From Streptomyces phaeochromogenes (GTDB lineage Bacteria > Actinomycetota > Actinomycetes > Streptomycetales > Streptomycetaceae): DNA of 32,101 bases. The notes under the pieces are model-generated. The model did no database searches. It was not told where the DNA came from and saw nothing but the letters and a program-made list of their open reading frames with translations. Below are positions 1-6,246 of this stretch, piece by piece (position 1 is the stretch's first letter; each line of letters starts with the position of its first letter). A program made the position numbers and the translations under genes. Location: positions 1-32,101 of the forward strand of contig NZ_LIQZ01000019.1 of assembly GCF_001418655.1 (NCBI RefSeq), written 5' to 3'.

Positions 1-2
1 AC

Positions 3-371
3 GCGCTGGCCCAGCTGGGCCGCGTGGCCATGCTCCTGGAGGCCCACCTCCCGGAACGCGGCGCGACCCCCGTACCGCCCGCCGCCCGCTTCGCCGACGC
101 CCTGCGCGAGTCGACCCACAAGGGCGCGAAGGCCATCCGCGAGCGCCGGGTCCCCACCTGGGACGCGGTGCGCGAGGCACTGGACGCCTGGGAGACCGAG
201 AACCCCGAGAACGCTGACAAGGTCGTACGCAACACCGCGACCCTCGTCCTCGACACCCTCACCGAGCTCTCCGAGGCCCTCGACACGGCCGTACCGCCCA
301 TGACGCTCGACGGAACGGCCCCCGAAAAGCCGAACGGGCCGCGAAACCCGAAGGATTCCGCGACCCGCTGA
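3..371 (+). CDS. C-terminal part of an unidentified protein, cut by the window edge
   Basis: The reading frame is open from the first complete codon at position 3 to a TGA at 369-371, so the start lies outside the window. The 122 visible residues are soluble and helical, with heptad-like leucines (ALAQLGRVAMLLEAHL, LVLDTLTELSEALDTAV), and end in a charged, proline-rich tail. No catalytic motif is visible. The pattern recalls the cytosolic C-terminal region of FUSC/aromatic-acid-exporter-type membrane proteins in actinomycetes, but this is a weak resemblance and I do not claim it. A GTG at 24 is in frame, but there is no reason to prefer it as a start because the open frame continues upstream of it. 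Confidence 0.6.
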   Translation, partial: ALAQLGRVAMLLEAHLPERGATPVPPAARFADALRESTHKGAKAIRERRVPTWDAVREALDAWETENPENADKVVRNTATLVLDTLTELSEALDTAVPPMTLDGTAPEKPNGPRNPKDSATR

Positions 372-458
372 AGCGAACCGGCGTGACGTGAGCCGGCGTG
401 ACGTGCGCCGTGCGTGACGTGAGACCGGGGCCTCAGGACCTCAGACCCGCCGGGGGCC

Positions 459-995
459 TCAGGACCCCAGACTCGCCGTAGGCAGCCCGGACGGCATCTT
501 GCCGCCCTCCGCCTTCGTATACGTTTCCTCGCCGAGGCCCTCCCACGTGACCTTCAGGGTCGTGGAGTCGACCGAGTCGACCATGCCCTCGGCCCGGTCC
601 TTGTTCCCGTCGGAGCACTTCAGCTCGATCATGCGCATGCCCGAGGTCTCCCCGGCGGTGCCGCTGCACACGGACCCGCCGGTCGAGAACAGGCCGGCCT
701 CCGAGCCGGTGATCACCAGCGCCACGGCCTTGCCGCTCTTGGTGGCCAGCCAGCTGCCCTCCAGCGCCCCCACCTTGTCCTTGCTCCCGCCGGAACCGCC
801 GGAACCGTCGGAACCACCTGTTCCGCCGCCGGTGTCGGCCGACCCGCTCGGTGCCGAGCCGGTGGAGGAGGGTGAGTCGTCGCCCCCGCCCCCGTCGTCG
901 CTGCTGCAACCGGTGGTCAGGACGAGCGCGGCAGCCAGCCCCGCCGCCACGGCCGCGATCCGCGCCTGCCCGCGCGAGATGGTCGCCGAAGTCAC
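459..995 (-). CDS. Secreted lipoprotein of unknown function
   Basis: A 178-residue protein starting at GTG 995. Residues 1-29 form a typical lipoprotein signal: a basic start, a hydrophobic core (AAVAAGLAAALVL) and a lipobox LTTGC with the lipidated cysteine at residue 30. A linker of about 45 residues very rich in Ser, Gly, Asp and Thr follows, as is common for surface lipoproteins that stand off the membrane. The folded C-terminal domain (about residues 75-178) has two cysteines (VCSGT, KCSDG) that could form a disulfide. The frame stays open upstream to 1121, but only the 995 start puts the signal peptide at the N-terminus. Function is unknown; I see no enzyme motif. It is probably transcribed alone. 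Confidence 0.8.
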   Translation of the reverse strand: MTSATISRGQARIAAVAAGLAAALVLTTGCSSDDGGGGDDSPSSTGSAPSGSADTGGGTGGSDGSGGSGGSKDKVGALEGSWLATKSGKAVALVITGSEAGLFSTGGSVCSGTAGETSGMRMIELKCSDGNKDRAEGMVDSVDSTTLKVTWEGLGEETYTKAEGGKMPSGLPTASLGS

Positions 996-1028
996 TGAAG
1001 CCCCCAAGGGTCTGGCCGGACGAGTCGC

Positions 1029-1047
1029 CGGTACCCGCCGGGTACCG
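1029..1047. promoter_or_regulatory. Perfect palindrome upstream of the lipoprotein gene
   Basis: GGTACCCG and CGGGTACC flank a single C, and one further C-G pair extends it to 19 nt. It lies about 34 bp upstream of the lipoprotein GTG, a position suited to an operator. No recognised regulator family is inferred. It could also be a chance product of the GC-rich sequence. Confidence 0.35.
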
Positions 1048-1178
1048 CCGGTGGCGCCGATGCAACCGGGAACGACCGCCAGCAAGCTACCAGGCCCCTC
1101 TTCCGGCACACCGGGAAGCACGCCCGCCCGGCATCGGAGGAGCGCCGACCCCTGAGCCGGAGTCCGCTGCCAGGTCCG

Positions 1179-1484
1179 CTACCAGGAGGACTTCCGGACC
1201 CCCGGCAGGAACCCCTTGTGTGCCTGGTCCCGCAGGTTCACCCGGGAGAGCCCGAACGTCCGCAGATAGCCGCGCGGCCGACCGTCCACGCTGTCCCGGT
1301 TGCGTACGCGCGTGGCGCTCGCGTCACGCGGCTGCCGCTCCAACTCACGCCGGGCGGCGGCCCGTTCGGCGTCCGTCGAGGACGGCCTGCGGACGATCTC
1401 CTTCAGTTCGGCCCGCCGCTCGGCGTACCGGGCGACGATCTCCCGCCGCTTGTCGTTCTTCGCGATCTTGCTCTTCTTGGCCAT
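1179..1484 (-). CDS. rpsN: 30S ribosomal protein S14, zinc-free (C-) paralogue
   Basis: A 101-residue S14 of the small-subunit head. It begins [20 protein letters not shown] and ends [20 protein letters not shown]...SSW, the long form of the family. The short zinc-binding S14 of about 61 residues carries CxxC pairs; this one has no cysteine at all, so it is the C-minus type. In actinomycetes such paralogues are made when zinc is scarce, under Zur repression, and replace the zinc-containing copy. Its ATG overlaps the rpmB stop in a TGATG junction, so the two are translationally coupled in one leftward operon. Identification is certain; the zinc-starvation role is inferred from family and neighbours. 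Confidence 0.97.
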   Translation of the reverse strand: MAKKSKIAKNDKRREIVARYAERRAELKEIVRRPSSTDAERAAARRELERQPRDASATRVRNRDSVDGRPRGYLRTFGLSRVNLRDQAHKGFLPGVRKSSW

Positions 1485-1720
1485 CAGACCCTCACCCCAC
1501 GGGCCCGGATCCGGGCCACGGCGGCCTCGACTCCGATGACGTCGACCGTCTTGATGCCCTTCGTGCTCAGCCTCAGCCGTACGTACCGGCTCTCGCCCGG
1601 CAGCCAGTAGCGCTTGCTCTGGATGTTGGGGTCGAAGCGGCGTGACGTGCGCCGATGCGAGTGGGAGATGGAGTTCCCGAAGCCCGGCCGGGCTCCGGTC
1701 AGCATGCAGTGCGCGGACAT
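1484..1720 (-). CDS. rpmB: 50S ribosomal protein L28, zinc-free (C-) paralogue
   Basis: A 78-residue L28 starting [20 protein letters not shown], followed by the signature [14 protein letters not shown]. Zinc-binding L28 proteins have two cysteine pairs; here only Cys5 remains, so it is the C-minus type. The frame is open up to 1774, but the upstream 18 residues are not L28-like, while ATG 1720 matches the family N-terminus and has an AGAGAGG run about 11 nt ahead. It is the first gene of the leftward rpmB-rpsN pair and diverges from rpmG across 65 bp that probably hold a shared zinc-responsive operator. Confidence 0.96.
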   Translation of the reverse strand: MSAHCMLTGARPGFGNSISHSHRRTSRRFDPNIQSKRYWLPGESRYVRLRLSTKGIKTVDVIGVEAAVARIRARGVRV

Positions 1721-1748
1721 GTGAGTGACGTACCTCTCTGATTTTTCG

Positions 1749-1779
1749 TTATCGATAATGGGATCCGTTTTCATATACT
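1749..1779. promoter_or_regulatory. Divergent rpmB/rpmG promoter with candidate Zur box
   Basis: The 65-bp gap is strikingly AT-rich for this genome. It holds a perfect 10-bp palindrome TTATCGATAA (1749-1758), a 15-mer TGGGATCCGTTTTCA (1759-1773) resembling half of the actinobacterial Zur box (recalled consensus near TGAAAATGATTTTCA, 9 of 15 positions), and a rightward -10 TATACT (1774-1779). The -10 ends 6 nt before the rpmG ATG, so the rpmG transcript is probably leaderless. Zur control is inferred from the C-minus gene content; the exact operator boundary is uncertain. Confidence 0.55.
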
Positions 1780-1785
1780 AGCCAC

Positions 1786-1950
1786 ATGGCACGCAACGAA
1801 CTCCGTCCGGTCGTCAAGCTCCGGTCCACGGCCGGGACCGGCTACACGTACGTCACCCGCAAGAACCGCCGCAACGATCCCGACCGGATGACCCTGCGCA
1901 AGTACGACCCCGTCGCCGGCCGGCACGTCGACTTCCGAGAGGAGCGCTGA
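1786..1950 (+). CDS. rpmG: 50S ribosomal protein L33, zinc-free (C-) paralogue
   Basis: A 54-residue L33: [20 protein letters not shown], then [20 protein letters not shown] and a short [12 protein letters not shown] tail. The core RKNRRNxPDRMxLRKYDP is diagnostic. It contains no cysteine, so it lacks the zinc ribbon of the C-plus form. There is no ribosome-binding site; the -10 TATACT ends only 6 nt before the ATG, which fits a leaderless mRNA. It heads a tight rightward operon with rpmE2 5 bp downstream, then the CobW-like gene and rpsR. Confidence 0.95.
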   Translation: MARNELRPVVKLRSTAGTGYTYVTRKNRRNDPDRMTLRKYDPVAGRHVDFREER

Positions 1951-1955
1951 GCCTC

Positions 1956-2267
1956 ATGCGCGAGGAGATCCATCCGGCGTACGGTCCCGTCGTCTTCCGG
2001 GACCGGGCCGCGAACCACGCCTTCCTGACCCGCTCGACCCTTGTCGCCGGGGCGGGCGGGAGGACGATCGAGTGGGAGGACGGCAACACCTACCCGGTCG
2101 TCGACGTCGAGATCTCGAACGTGAGCCACCCCTTCTATACGGGGACGGCCCGCGTCATGGACACGGCCGGCCGGGTGGAGCGCTTCGAGCGCCGCTTCGG
2201 CAGGCGCGACGACCGGAGTGCCGGCGAGCGCGCCGACCGGCCCGGTGACCGGCGAGGAGAGCGGTGA
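1956..2267 (+). CDS. rpmE2: 50S ribosomal protein L31 type B, zinc-free
   Basis: A 103-residue type B L31. It begins [20 protein letters not shown] and carries the expected [22 protein letters not shown] and [10 protein letters not shown] segments. No CxxC is present, unlike type A L31, so it is the zinc-independent form induced under zinc limitation in many bacteria. Type B proteins usually end soon after the RRFGR motif (about 80-90 residues). This one continues with about 22 extra charged residues rich in Arg, Asp and Glu, possibly because its 3' end has been drawn out to overlap the next gene (TGATG at 2265-2269), which would couple translation. Confidence 0.95.
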   Translation: MREEIHPAYGPVVFRDRAANHAFLTRSTLVAGAGGRTIEWEDGNTYPVVDVEISNVSHPFYTGTARVMDTAGRVERFERRFGRRDDRSAGERADRPGDRRGER

Positions 2268-3511
2268 TGCTGTCCGTCGCCATCGTGGGCGGGCTGCACG
2301 CCGATGCCCGCCGGGCGGCCGTGGACCGGCTGCTAGCCGAGGTGCCCGGGTCGGTGGCGCTCCACCACGACCTGGCAACGGCCGTACAGGGCACGGTGGT
2401 TCGTACGGTTCGCGACCGCACCGGGATCGTCTCCGCAGGTGAGGCGCCCCTCGTCAACGACTGTGCGTGCTGTGCCCTGCGCGAGGACCTGGTCCCCGAA
2501 CTGGAGCGGCTCGCGGAGGACGGGCTGACCCGGCTCGCGGTCGTCGAGCTCTGGGACTCGGTCGAGCCGAAGGCCATGGCGGAGGTCGTGGCGAGCGCGG
2601 ATCTCCGCCTGACCGCCGTCATCACGGCGGTCGATCCCGCCCTGGTGCTGCCCTACCTCGGCAACGGCGACGACCTCGCCGACGCGGGCCTCGCCGCTGC
2701 CGCCACCGACCAGCGCACGGTTGCCGACACCTTCGCCCGCCAACTGGAGTACGCGCCCGTCCTGGCCCTCGCCACCTCGGAGGACGCCGACGACGAGGAC
2801 CGCGCCCTCCTGGCCCAGCTCCATCCGACAGCCCGCCAAGTTCCGATAGGCGACGGTGACTTGGCGGGCCGAGGGGACCGCGACTGGGAGTCGTGGTTCG
2901 AGAGGCGACCGGCCGAAGGGCAGGGCCCCGCGGGACAGGCGGGACTCGCCTCGGCGGACTCCGAGCCCGGGCGGCACCCGCTCGCGGAGGCCGCCTTCGG
3001 CGGGTTCGACGTGGAGGCTGCCGCCGCCGCCCAGCATCCGGCCTGCGCGTTGCTGCCGGCCGACGCGGACGAGTGCGGGGTCGCCACGCTCGTATGGCAC
3101 CGCCGGCGGCCGTTCCACCCGGAGCGGCTGTACGCGGCGCTGGAGGATCTGTGCTGCGCGGCGGCGCGCAGCCGGGGGCGGTTCTGGCTCGCGGACCGGC
3201 CCGACATGCTGCTGCACTGGGACGCCGCGGGAGGCGCCCTGTGTGTGGAGAACGCCGGGCCCTGGCTGGCCTCCCTGCCCGACGCGGCCTGGGAGCTGGT
3301 GCCGCCGGTACGCCGTGCCGCCGCCGCGCTCGACTGGCATCCGGAGCACGGCGACTGCTGCCAGCACCTCGTCTTCACATCACCGGGCCTGGACCGCGAC
3401 GGACTCGAACTGCTCCTGGAGTCCTGCCTGTTGACGGACGCGGAGTACGCGGCCGGCCGCACCGCCTGGAAACAGCTCCCGCCCGCCTTCGACTCCCTCC
3501 TGGAGGTCTGA
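2267..3511 (+). CDS. CobW/COG0523-like protein with degraded nucleotide-binding motifs
   Basis: A 414-residue member of the CobW/COG0523 family, in which G3E GTPases act in metal insertion or allocation; Zur-linked members are proposed zinc chaperones. ATG 2267 overlaps the rpmE2 stop and follows GGAGAG. The family CxCC metal motif is intact ([11 protein letters not shown], about residues 65-75). The C-terminal CobW_C domain is clear: [23 protein letters not shown] and [10 protein letters not shown]. The G-domain motifs are not intact. The P-loop position reads [10 protein letters not shown] instead of GxxxxGK[ST]; the region usually reading ETTGLADP reads ELWDSVEP; the NKxD position reads TSED. 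It is therefore probably unable to hydrolyse GTP in the usual way. Location inside the zinc-sparing operon argues for a role in zinc scarcity. Confidence 0.88.
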   Translation: MLSVAIVGGLHADARRAAVDRLLAEVPGSVALHHDLATAVQGTVVRTVRDRTGIVSAGEAPLVNDCACCALREDLVPELERLAEDGLTRLAVVELWDSVEPKAMAEVVASADLRLTAVITAVDPALVLPYLGNGDDLADAGLAAAATDQRTVADTFARQLEYAPVLALATSEDADDEDRALLAQLHPTARQVPIGDGDLAGRGDRDWESWFERRPAEGQGPAGQAGLASADSEPGRHPLAEAAFGGFDVEAAAAAQHPACALLPADADECGVATLVWHRRRPFHPERLYAALEDLCCAAARSRGRFWLADRPDMLLHWDAAGGALCVENAGPWLASLPDAAWELVPPVRRAAAALDWHPEHGDCCQHLVFTSPGLDRDGLELLLESCLLTDAEYAAGRTAWKQLPPAFDSLLEV

Positions 3512-3513
3512 CC

Positions 3514-3744
3514 ATGCCCCGCAAGCCCGACCGCAAGCCGGTGCCGCGCCCCAATCCGCTGGGTACGGCGAAGATCACGTACATCGACTACAAGGACACG
3601 GATCTGCTGCGGAGGTTCATCTCCGACCGGGGCAAGATCCGCAGCCGTCGGGTCACGCGCGTGAGCGCCCAGCAGCAGCGGCTGCTGGCCCGGGCGATCA
3701 AGAACGCCCGGGAGATGGCTTTGCTTCCGTACTCTTCGCGATAG
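3514..3744 (+). CDS. rpsR: 30S ribosomal protein S18, zinc-free paralogue
   Basis: A 76-residue S18 with the core [35 protein letters not shown] and [18 protein letters not shown], which is diagnostic. It has no cysteine, in keeping with the other spare ribosomal proteins here. Only 2 bp separate it from the CobW-like stop, and GGAGG lies 7 nt before the ATG. It is the last gene of the rpmG operon and is followed by a strong terminator. Confidence 0.97.
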   Translation: MPRKPDRKPVPRPNPLGTAKITYIDYKDTDLLRRFISDRGKIRSRRVTRVSAQQQRLLARAIKNAREMALLPYSSR

Positions 3745-3831
3745 GCCCACGGCCGACCCCGAGACCCCCATGACCGGGCCCGGGACTCCCACGGCTGAGC
3801 CCGCCGGCCCCACTGTGCACATGCGACCCTC

Positions 3832-3876
3832 ACGACCCCCTCCTTCCCATTCATTTCATGGGCGGGAGGGGGTCGT
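3832..3876 (+). terminator. Rho-independent terminator of the rpmG-rpsR operon
   Basis: A perfect 12-bp inverted repeat, ACGACCCCCTCC and GGAGGGGGTCGT, encloses an AT-richer loop with a further CCCAT/ATGGG pairing and is followed by TTT. It lies 87 bp after rpsR. Confidence 0.85.
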
Positions 3877-3983
3877 TTCGGAACACAAAGGGCCCGGTAC
3901 GCGTCCCTTACTCATGCGGGGGCAGCCGTTGGAACGATTCGGCCCGCGGGACCGTCAAACCGTGTAACCGCAGGACCACCCCC

Positions 3984-4032
3984 CGTGCACGTGCATCTGC
4001 TCATGCAACTGCATGTGAAGAGCGGCTATGAT
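3984..4032 (+). promoter_or_regulatory. Promoter of the DUF397 gene with shared 29-bp element
   Basis: CGTGCACGTGCATCTGC (3984-4000) continues with a TGCAACTGC half (to 4012). The same 29 bases, with three differences, recur in the opposite orientation upstream of the ATPase gene. A -10-like TATGAT lies at 4027-4032, 14 nt after the element, so the element covers the -35 region. That suggests an activator or a repressor acting at the -35; the adjacent HTH/DUF5753 protein is the obvious candidate. The remaining part of the gap from rpsR holds only the terminator. Confidence 0.6.
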
Positions 4033-4096
4033 CCGGGCAGTTGACCAACACTGCATCACTGGCAACAGACGCCAATGCACCACCGGGGAGCGACCT

Positions 4097-4339
4097 GTGG
4101 ACCACGACGTGTACAACGGCATGGCTGCCACGGAGCTGCGCGGAGCGGCCTGGCAGAAGAGCATGCACAGCAACTCGCAGGGCTCCTGCGTGGAGTTCGC
4201 CCGGCTGCCGGGCGGCGAGGTGGCGGTGCGCAACTCGCGCTTCCCCGACGGCCCCGCCCTCATCTACACGCCTGCCGAGATAGAGGCCATGCTTCTGGGC
4301 ATCAAGGACGGCGAGTTCGACCACCTGATCGCGGGCTGA
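4097..4339 (+). CDS. DUF397 small regulatory-cluster protein
   Basis: An 80-residue DUF397 protein. The family hallmarks are all present: AWQKSMHSNSQGSCVEFARL (the WxKSxxSNxxxxCVE motif), EVAVRNSRFPDGPALIYTP, and a C-terminal helix before DGEFDHLIAG. The frame is open from 4028, but GTG 4097 follows GGGGAG at the right spacing and gives the usual family length. DUF397 proteins accompany WhiJ-type HTH regulators in Streptomyces, often with an AbaA-type ATPase, and in characterised cases act as partners or antagonists of the regulator in development and antibiotic control. Here both partners lie within 1.2 kb. Its molecular target in this locus is unknown. Confidence 0.88.
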   Translation: MDHDVYNGMAATELRGAAWQKSMHSNSQGSCVEFARLPGGEVAVRNSRFPDGPALIYTPAEIEAMLLGIKDGEFDHLIAG

Positions 4340-4444
4340 CGCCGCGCAGGAGGTCGGCCGGTGCGGGCGGAGGACCGGCCGGTGGGGGCAACTCGCCCCA
4401 TTCAGGGATGTTCACGGACCGTAGGCGGTCGGTAACGCGCGTAG

Positions 4445-4472
4445 AACCGCGGCGCGAAAAAGCGCCGCGGTT
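4445..4472. terminator. Bidirectional terminator between convergent DUF397 and ATPase genes
   Basis: A perfect 11-bp stem, AACCGCGGCGC and GCGCCGCGGTT, with a GAAAAA loop. Leftward it lies immediately beyond the ATPase stop; rightward it ends transcription of the DUF397 gene. The 100 bp before it hold nothing else I recognise. Confidence 0.85.
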
Positions 4473-4474
4473 CC

Positions 4475-4972
4475 TCATGCGGAAGGGCCCAGCCGGAACA
4501 GCGCCCAGACGACCTTGCCGTTGAGCGTGCCGGCGAGCGGGTGCCAGCCCCAGCCGTCGGCGAACGAGTCGACCAGGAACAGCCCGCGGCCCGACTCCGC
4601 CGAGAAGTCCTCGGAGTCGCCCGCGACCGGGCTGTCGTGACTGGGATCGCGCACCGCGCACACGAGTCTCTCGGTCCACCGCATCAAGTGCAGCCGCACG
4701 GGCGCGTCCTGGTCGCCGGGACGCGGGGTGTCCGCGGGCAGGGCGTGCCGCAGCGCGTTGGTGACGAGTTCCGAGACCACCAGACAGACGTCGTCGAAGC
4801 GGTTGCCGATGTCCCACTGGTCCAGCGTGCGGCGGGTGAACTGCCGCGCGTCGCGCACCGCTTCGTAGCGGGGCGGCAGGGCGCAGGAGGCGGCGTTGGA
4901 CACGGACGCGGGGTCCAGTGGCGGAAGCCCCTGCCGTAACGGCTCGAGCATGGTCGATCCATTCGTCCCCAT
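4475..4972 (-). CDS. HATPase-type anti-sigma-factor-like kinase, WhiJ/AbaA cluster
   Basis: A 165-residue protein with a GHKL/HATPase fold of the RsbW/SpoIIAB type found widely in Streptomyces. The N-box is clear (VVSELVTNALRHA, Glu68 and Asn72) and the G-box region reads ESGRGLFLVDSFADGWGW (about 127-143). Such proteins bind ATP and usually bind a sigma factor or anti-sigma antagonist; no sigma factor gene is visible here. The frame runs up to 5095, but the upstream part is translated promoter sequence. ATG 4972 follows GGGAG at about 8 nt and gives a plausible N-terminus (MGTNGSTMLEPLRQG). It converges on the DUF397 gene, and its promoter carries the same 29-bp element. Confidence 0.85.
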   Translation of the reverse strand: MGTNGSTMLEPLRQGLPPLDPASVSNAASCALPPRYEAVRDARQFTRRTLDQWDIGNRFDDVCLVVSELVTNALRHALPADTPRPGDQDAPVRLHLMRWTERLVCAVRDPSHDSPVAGDSEDFSAESGRGLFLVDSFADGWGWHPLAGTLNGKVVWALFRLGPSA

Positions 4973-5025
4973 GCGAGGCACTCCCGGGGTTCGCGGTCGT
5001 TGCGATGCAGCGGTGGCGCGAGACC

Positions 5026-5073
5026 ATCGTTCCGAATGCGTTCGGCAGATGCAAGGGCAGATGCACGTGCACG
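5026..5073 (-). promoter_or_regulatory. Promoter of the ATPase gene with shared 29-bp element
   Basis: Read leftward, CGTGCACGTGCATCTGC occupies 5073-5057 and is followed by CCTTGCATCTGC to 5045, matching the element at 3984-4012 in 26 of 29 positions. A -10-like AACGAT (5031-5026) lies 13 nt beyond, almost the same geometry as at the DUF397 promoter. The ATPase ATG is 53 nt further on. Confidence 0.6.
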
Positions 5074-5280
5074 TGCCCGAATTGGACCTTCCCATACCGC
5101 TTCTTGGTCATTTTTTCCGCGACCTTCTTGCCTCTTTTTCGTGTCTGGCTTGTCTTCTCCTTGTCGATTCCTGTGTGTCCCCGCTGAAACCTTGCCGTTT
5201 CTGTAATCGAACGAGTACTGCTTGGAGTGTTTTAGTGGCAGACTGCGGCCCTTGAAGACGGGTTGGGGAGGCGGACGAAC
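5074..5280 (+). promoter_or_regulatory. AT-rich upstream region of the HTH regulator gene
   Basis: About 200 bp without a gene, of distinctly lower GC and pyrimidine-rich (runs such as TTTTTTCC and CTCTTTTTCGTG near 5110-5155). It presumably holds the promoter of the regulator; TTGCCG near 5193 and TAGTGG near 5234 are weak matches only. GGGGAGG (5265-5271) is the ribosome-binding site for GTG 5281. Confidence 0.4.
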
Positions 5281-6141
5281 GTGAGCGCGCAGGAGTCGGG
5301 ATCGGTGGTACGGCGCATGCTGCTCGGCTCACACCTGAGGCGGCTGCGCGAGTCGCGCGGCATCACCAGGGAAAAGGCCGGCTACTCGATCCGCGCCTCC
5401 GAGTCGAAGATCAGCCGTATGGAGTTGGGCCGGGTGAGCTTCAAGACGAGAGACGTCGAGGATCTGCTGACGCTCTACGGGATCGCCGACGAGGCGGAGC
5501 GCACCTCCCTGCTCTCCCTCGCCAAGGAGGCCAACGTCGCGGGCTGGTGGCACAGTTACTCGGACGTCCTGCCCAGCTGGTTCCCGACGTACGTCGGCCT
5601 GGAGGGCGCCGCGTCCCTGATCCGCTCCTACGAGGTCCAGTTCGTGCACGGACTGCTGCAGACCGAGGCGTACGCGCACGCGGTCGTGGCGCGGGGCATG
5701 AAGGGTGCGAGCGAGGCGGACATCGAGCGGCGCGTGGCGCTGCGCCTGGAGCGCCAGAAGTACCTGGTGTCGGAGAGCGCCCCGGACTTCCACGTCGTAC
5801 TCGACGAGGCCGCGCTGCGACGCCCGTACGGCGACCGGGAGGTGATGCGGGGTCAGCTCCAGCACCTCATCGACATCTCCCAGCGTCCCAACGTGCGGCT
5901 GCAGATCATGCCGTTCAGCTTCGGCGGGCACTCGGGCGAGAGCGGGGCCTTCACGGTGCTCAGCTTCCCCGAGTCCGACCTGTCCGACGTCGTGTACCTG
6001 GAGCAGCTCACCAGTGCGCTGTATCTGGACAAGCGCGAGGACGTCACGCAGTACGAGAAGGCGATGAAGGAACTCCAGCAGGACAGCCCCGGTCCCGACG
6101 AGAGCCGGGACTTGCTCAGGGGTCTGCTGCAGCTCTCCTGA
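5281..6141 (+). CDS. WhiJ/Scr1-type HTH regulator with DUF5753 domain
   Basis: A 286-residue regulator. Residues 14-70 form an Xre-type helix-turn-helix (LGSHLRRLRESRGITREKAG, then SIRASESKISRMELGR). Residues about 95-280 match DUF5753: WWHSYSDVLPSWFPTYVGLE, SYEVQFVHGLLQTEAYAHAV, a DEAALRRPYGDREVMRGQL stretch and LQIMPFSFGGHSGESGAF. This architecture is that of the Streptomyces WhiJ/Scr1 family, whose members pair with DUF397 proteins. GTG 5281 is chosen because GGGGAGG lies about 9 nt upstream; the frame also has a TTG at 5263. It faces away from the ATPase gene. It is the best candidate to bind the two shared 29-bp elements, which is an inference from position. Confidence 0.88.
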   Translation: MSAQESGSVVRRMLLGSHLRRLRESRGITREKAGYSIRASESKISRMELGRVSFKTRDVEDLLTLYGIADEAERTSLLSLAKEANVAGWWHSYSDVLPSWFPTYVGLEGAASLIRSYEVQFVHGLLQTEAYAHAVVARGMKGASEADIERRVALRLERQKYLVSESAPDFHVVLDEAALRRPYGDREVMRGQLQHLIDISQRPNVRLQIMPFSFGGHSGESGAFTVLSFPESDLSDVVYLEQLTSALYLDKREDVTQYEKAMKELQQDSPGPDESRDLLRGLLQLS

Positions 6142-6246
6142 ATCTGCTCTCCAACTCCCTTGAGACACCAGTACGATGACGTGTGATCAGACCGTGAAGA
6201 TGATCGTTCGGGTGTCTGCTGCGGCAGCAAGGGATTGAGGGATCAC

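Noticed and set aside
5105..5260. Low-GC patch as a sign of gene transfer
   Set aside because: It is confined to a promoter region between two genes of a typical Streptomyces cluster; no mobility gene or repeat borders it.
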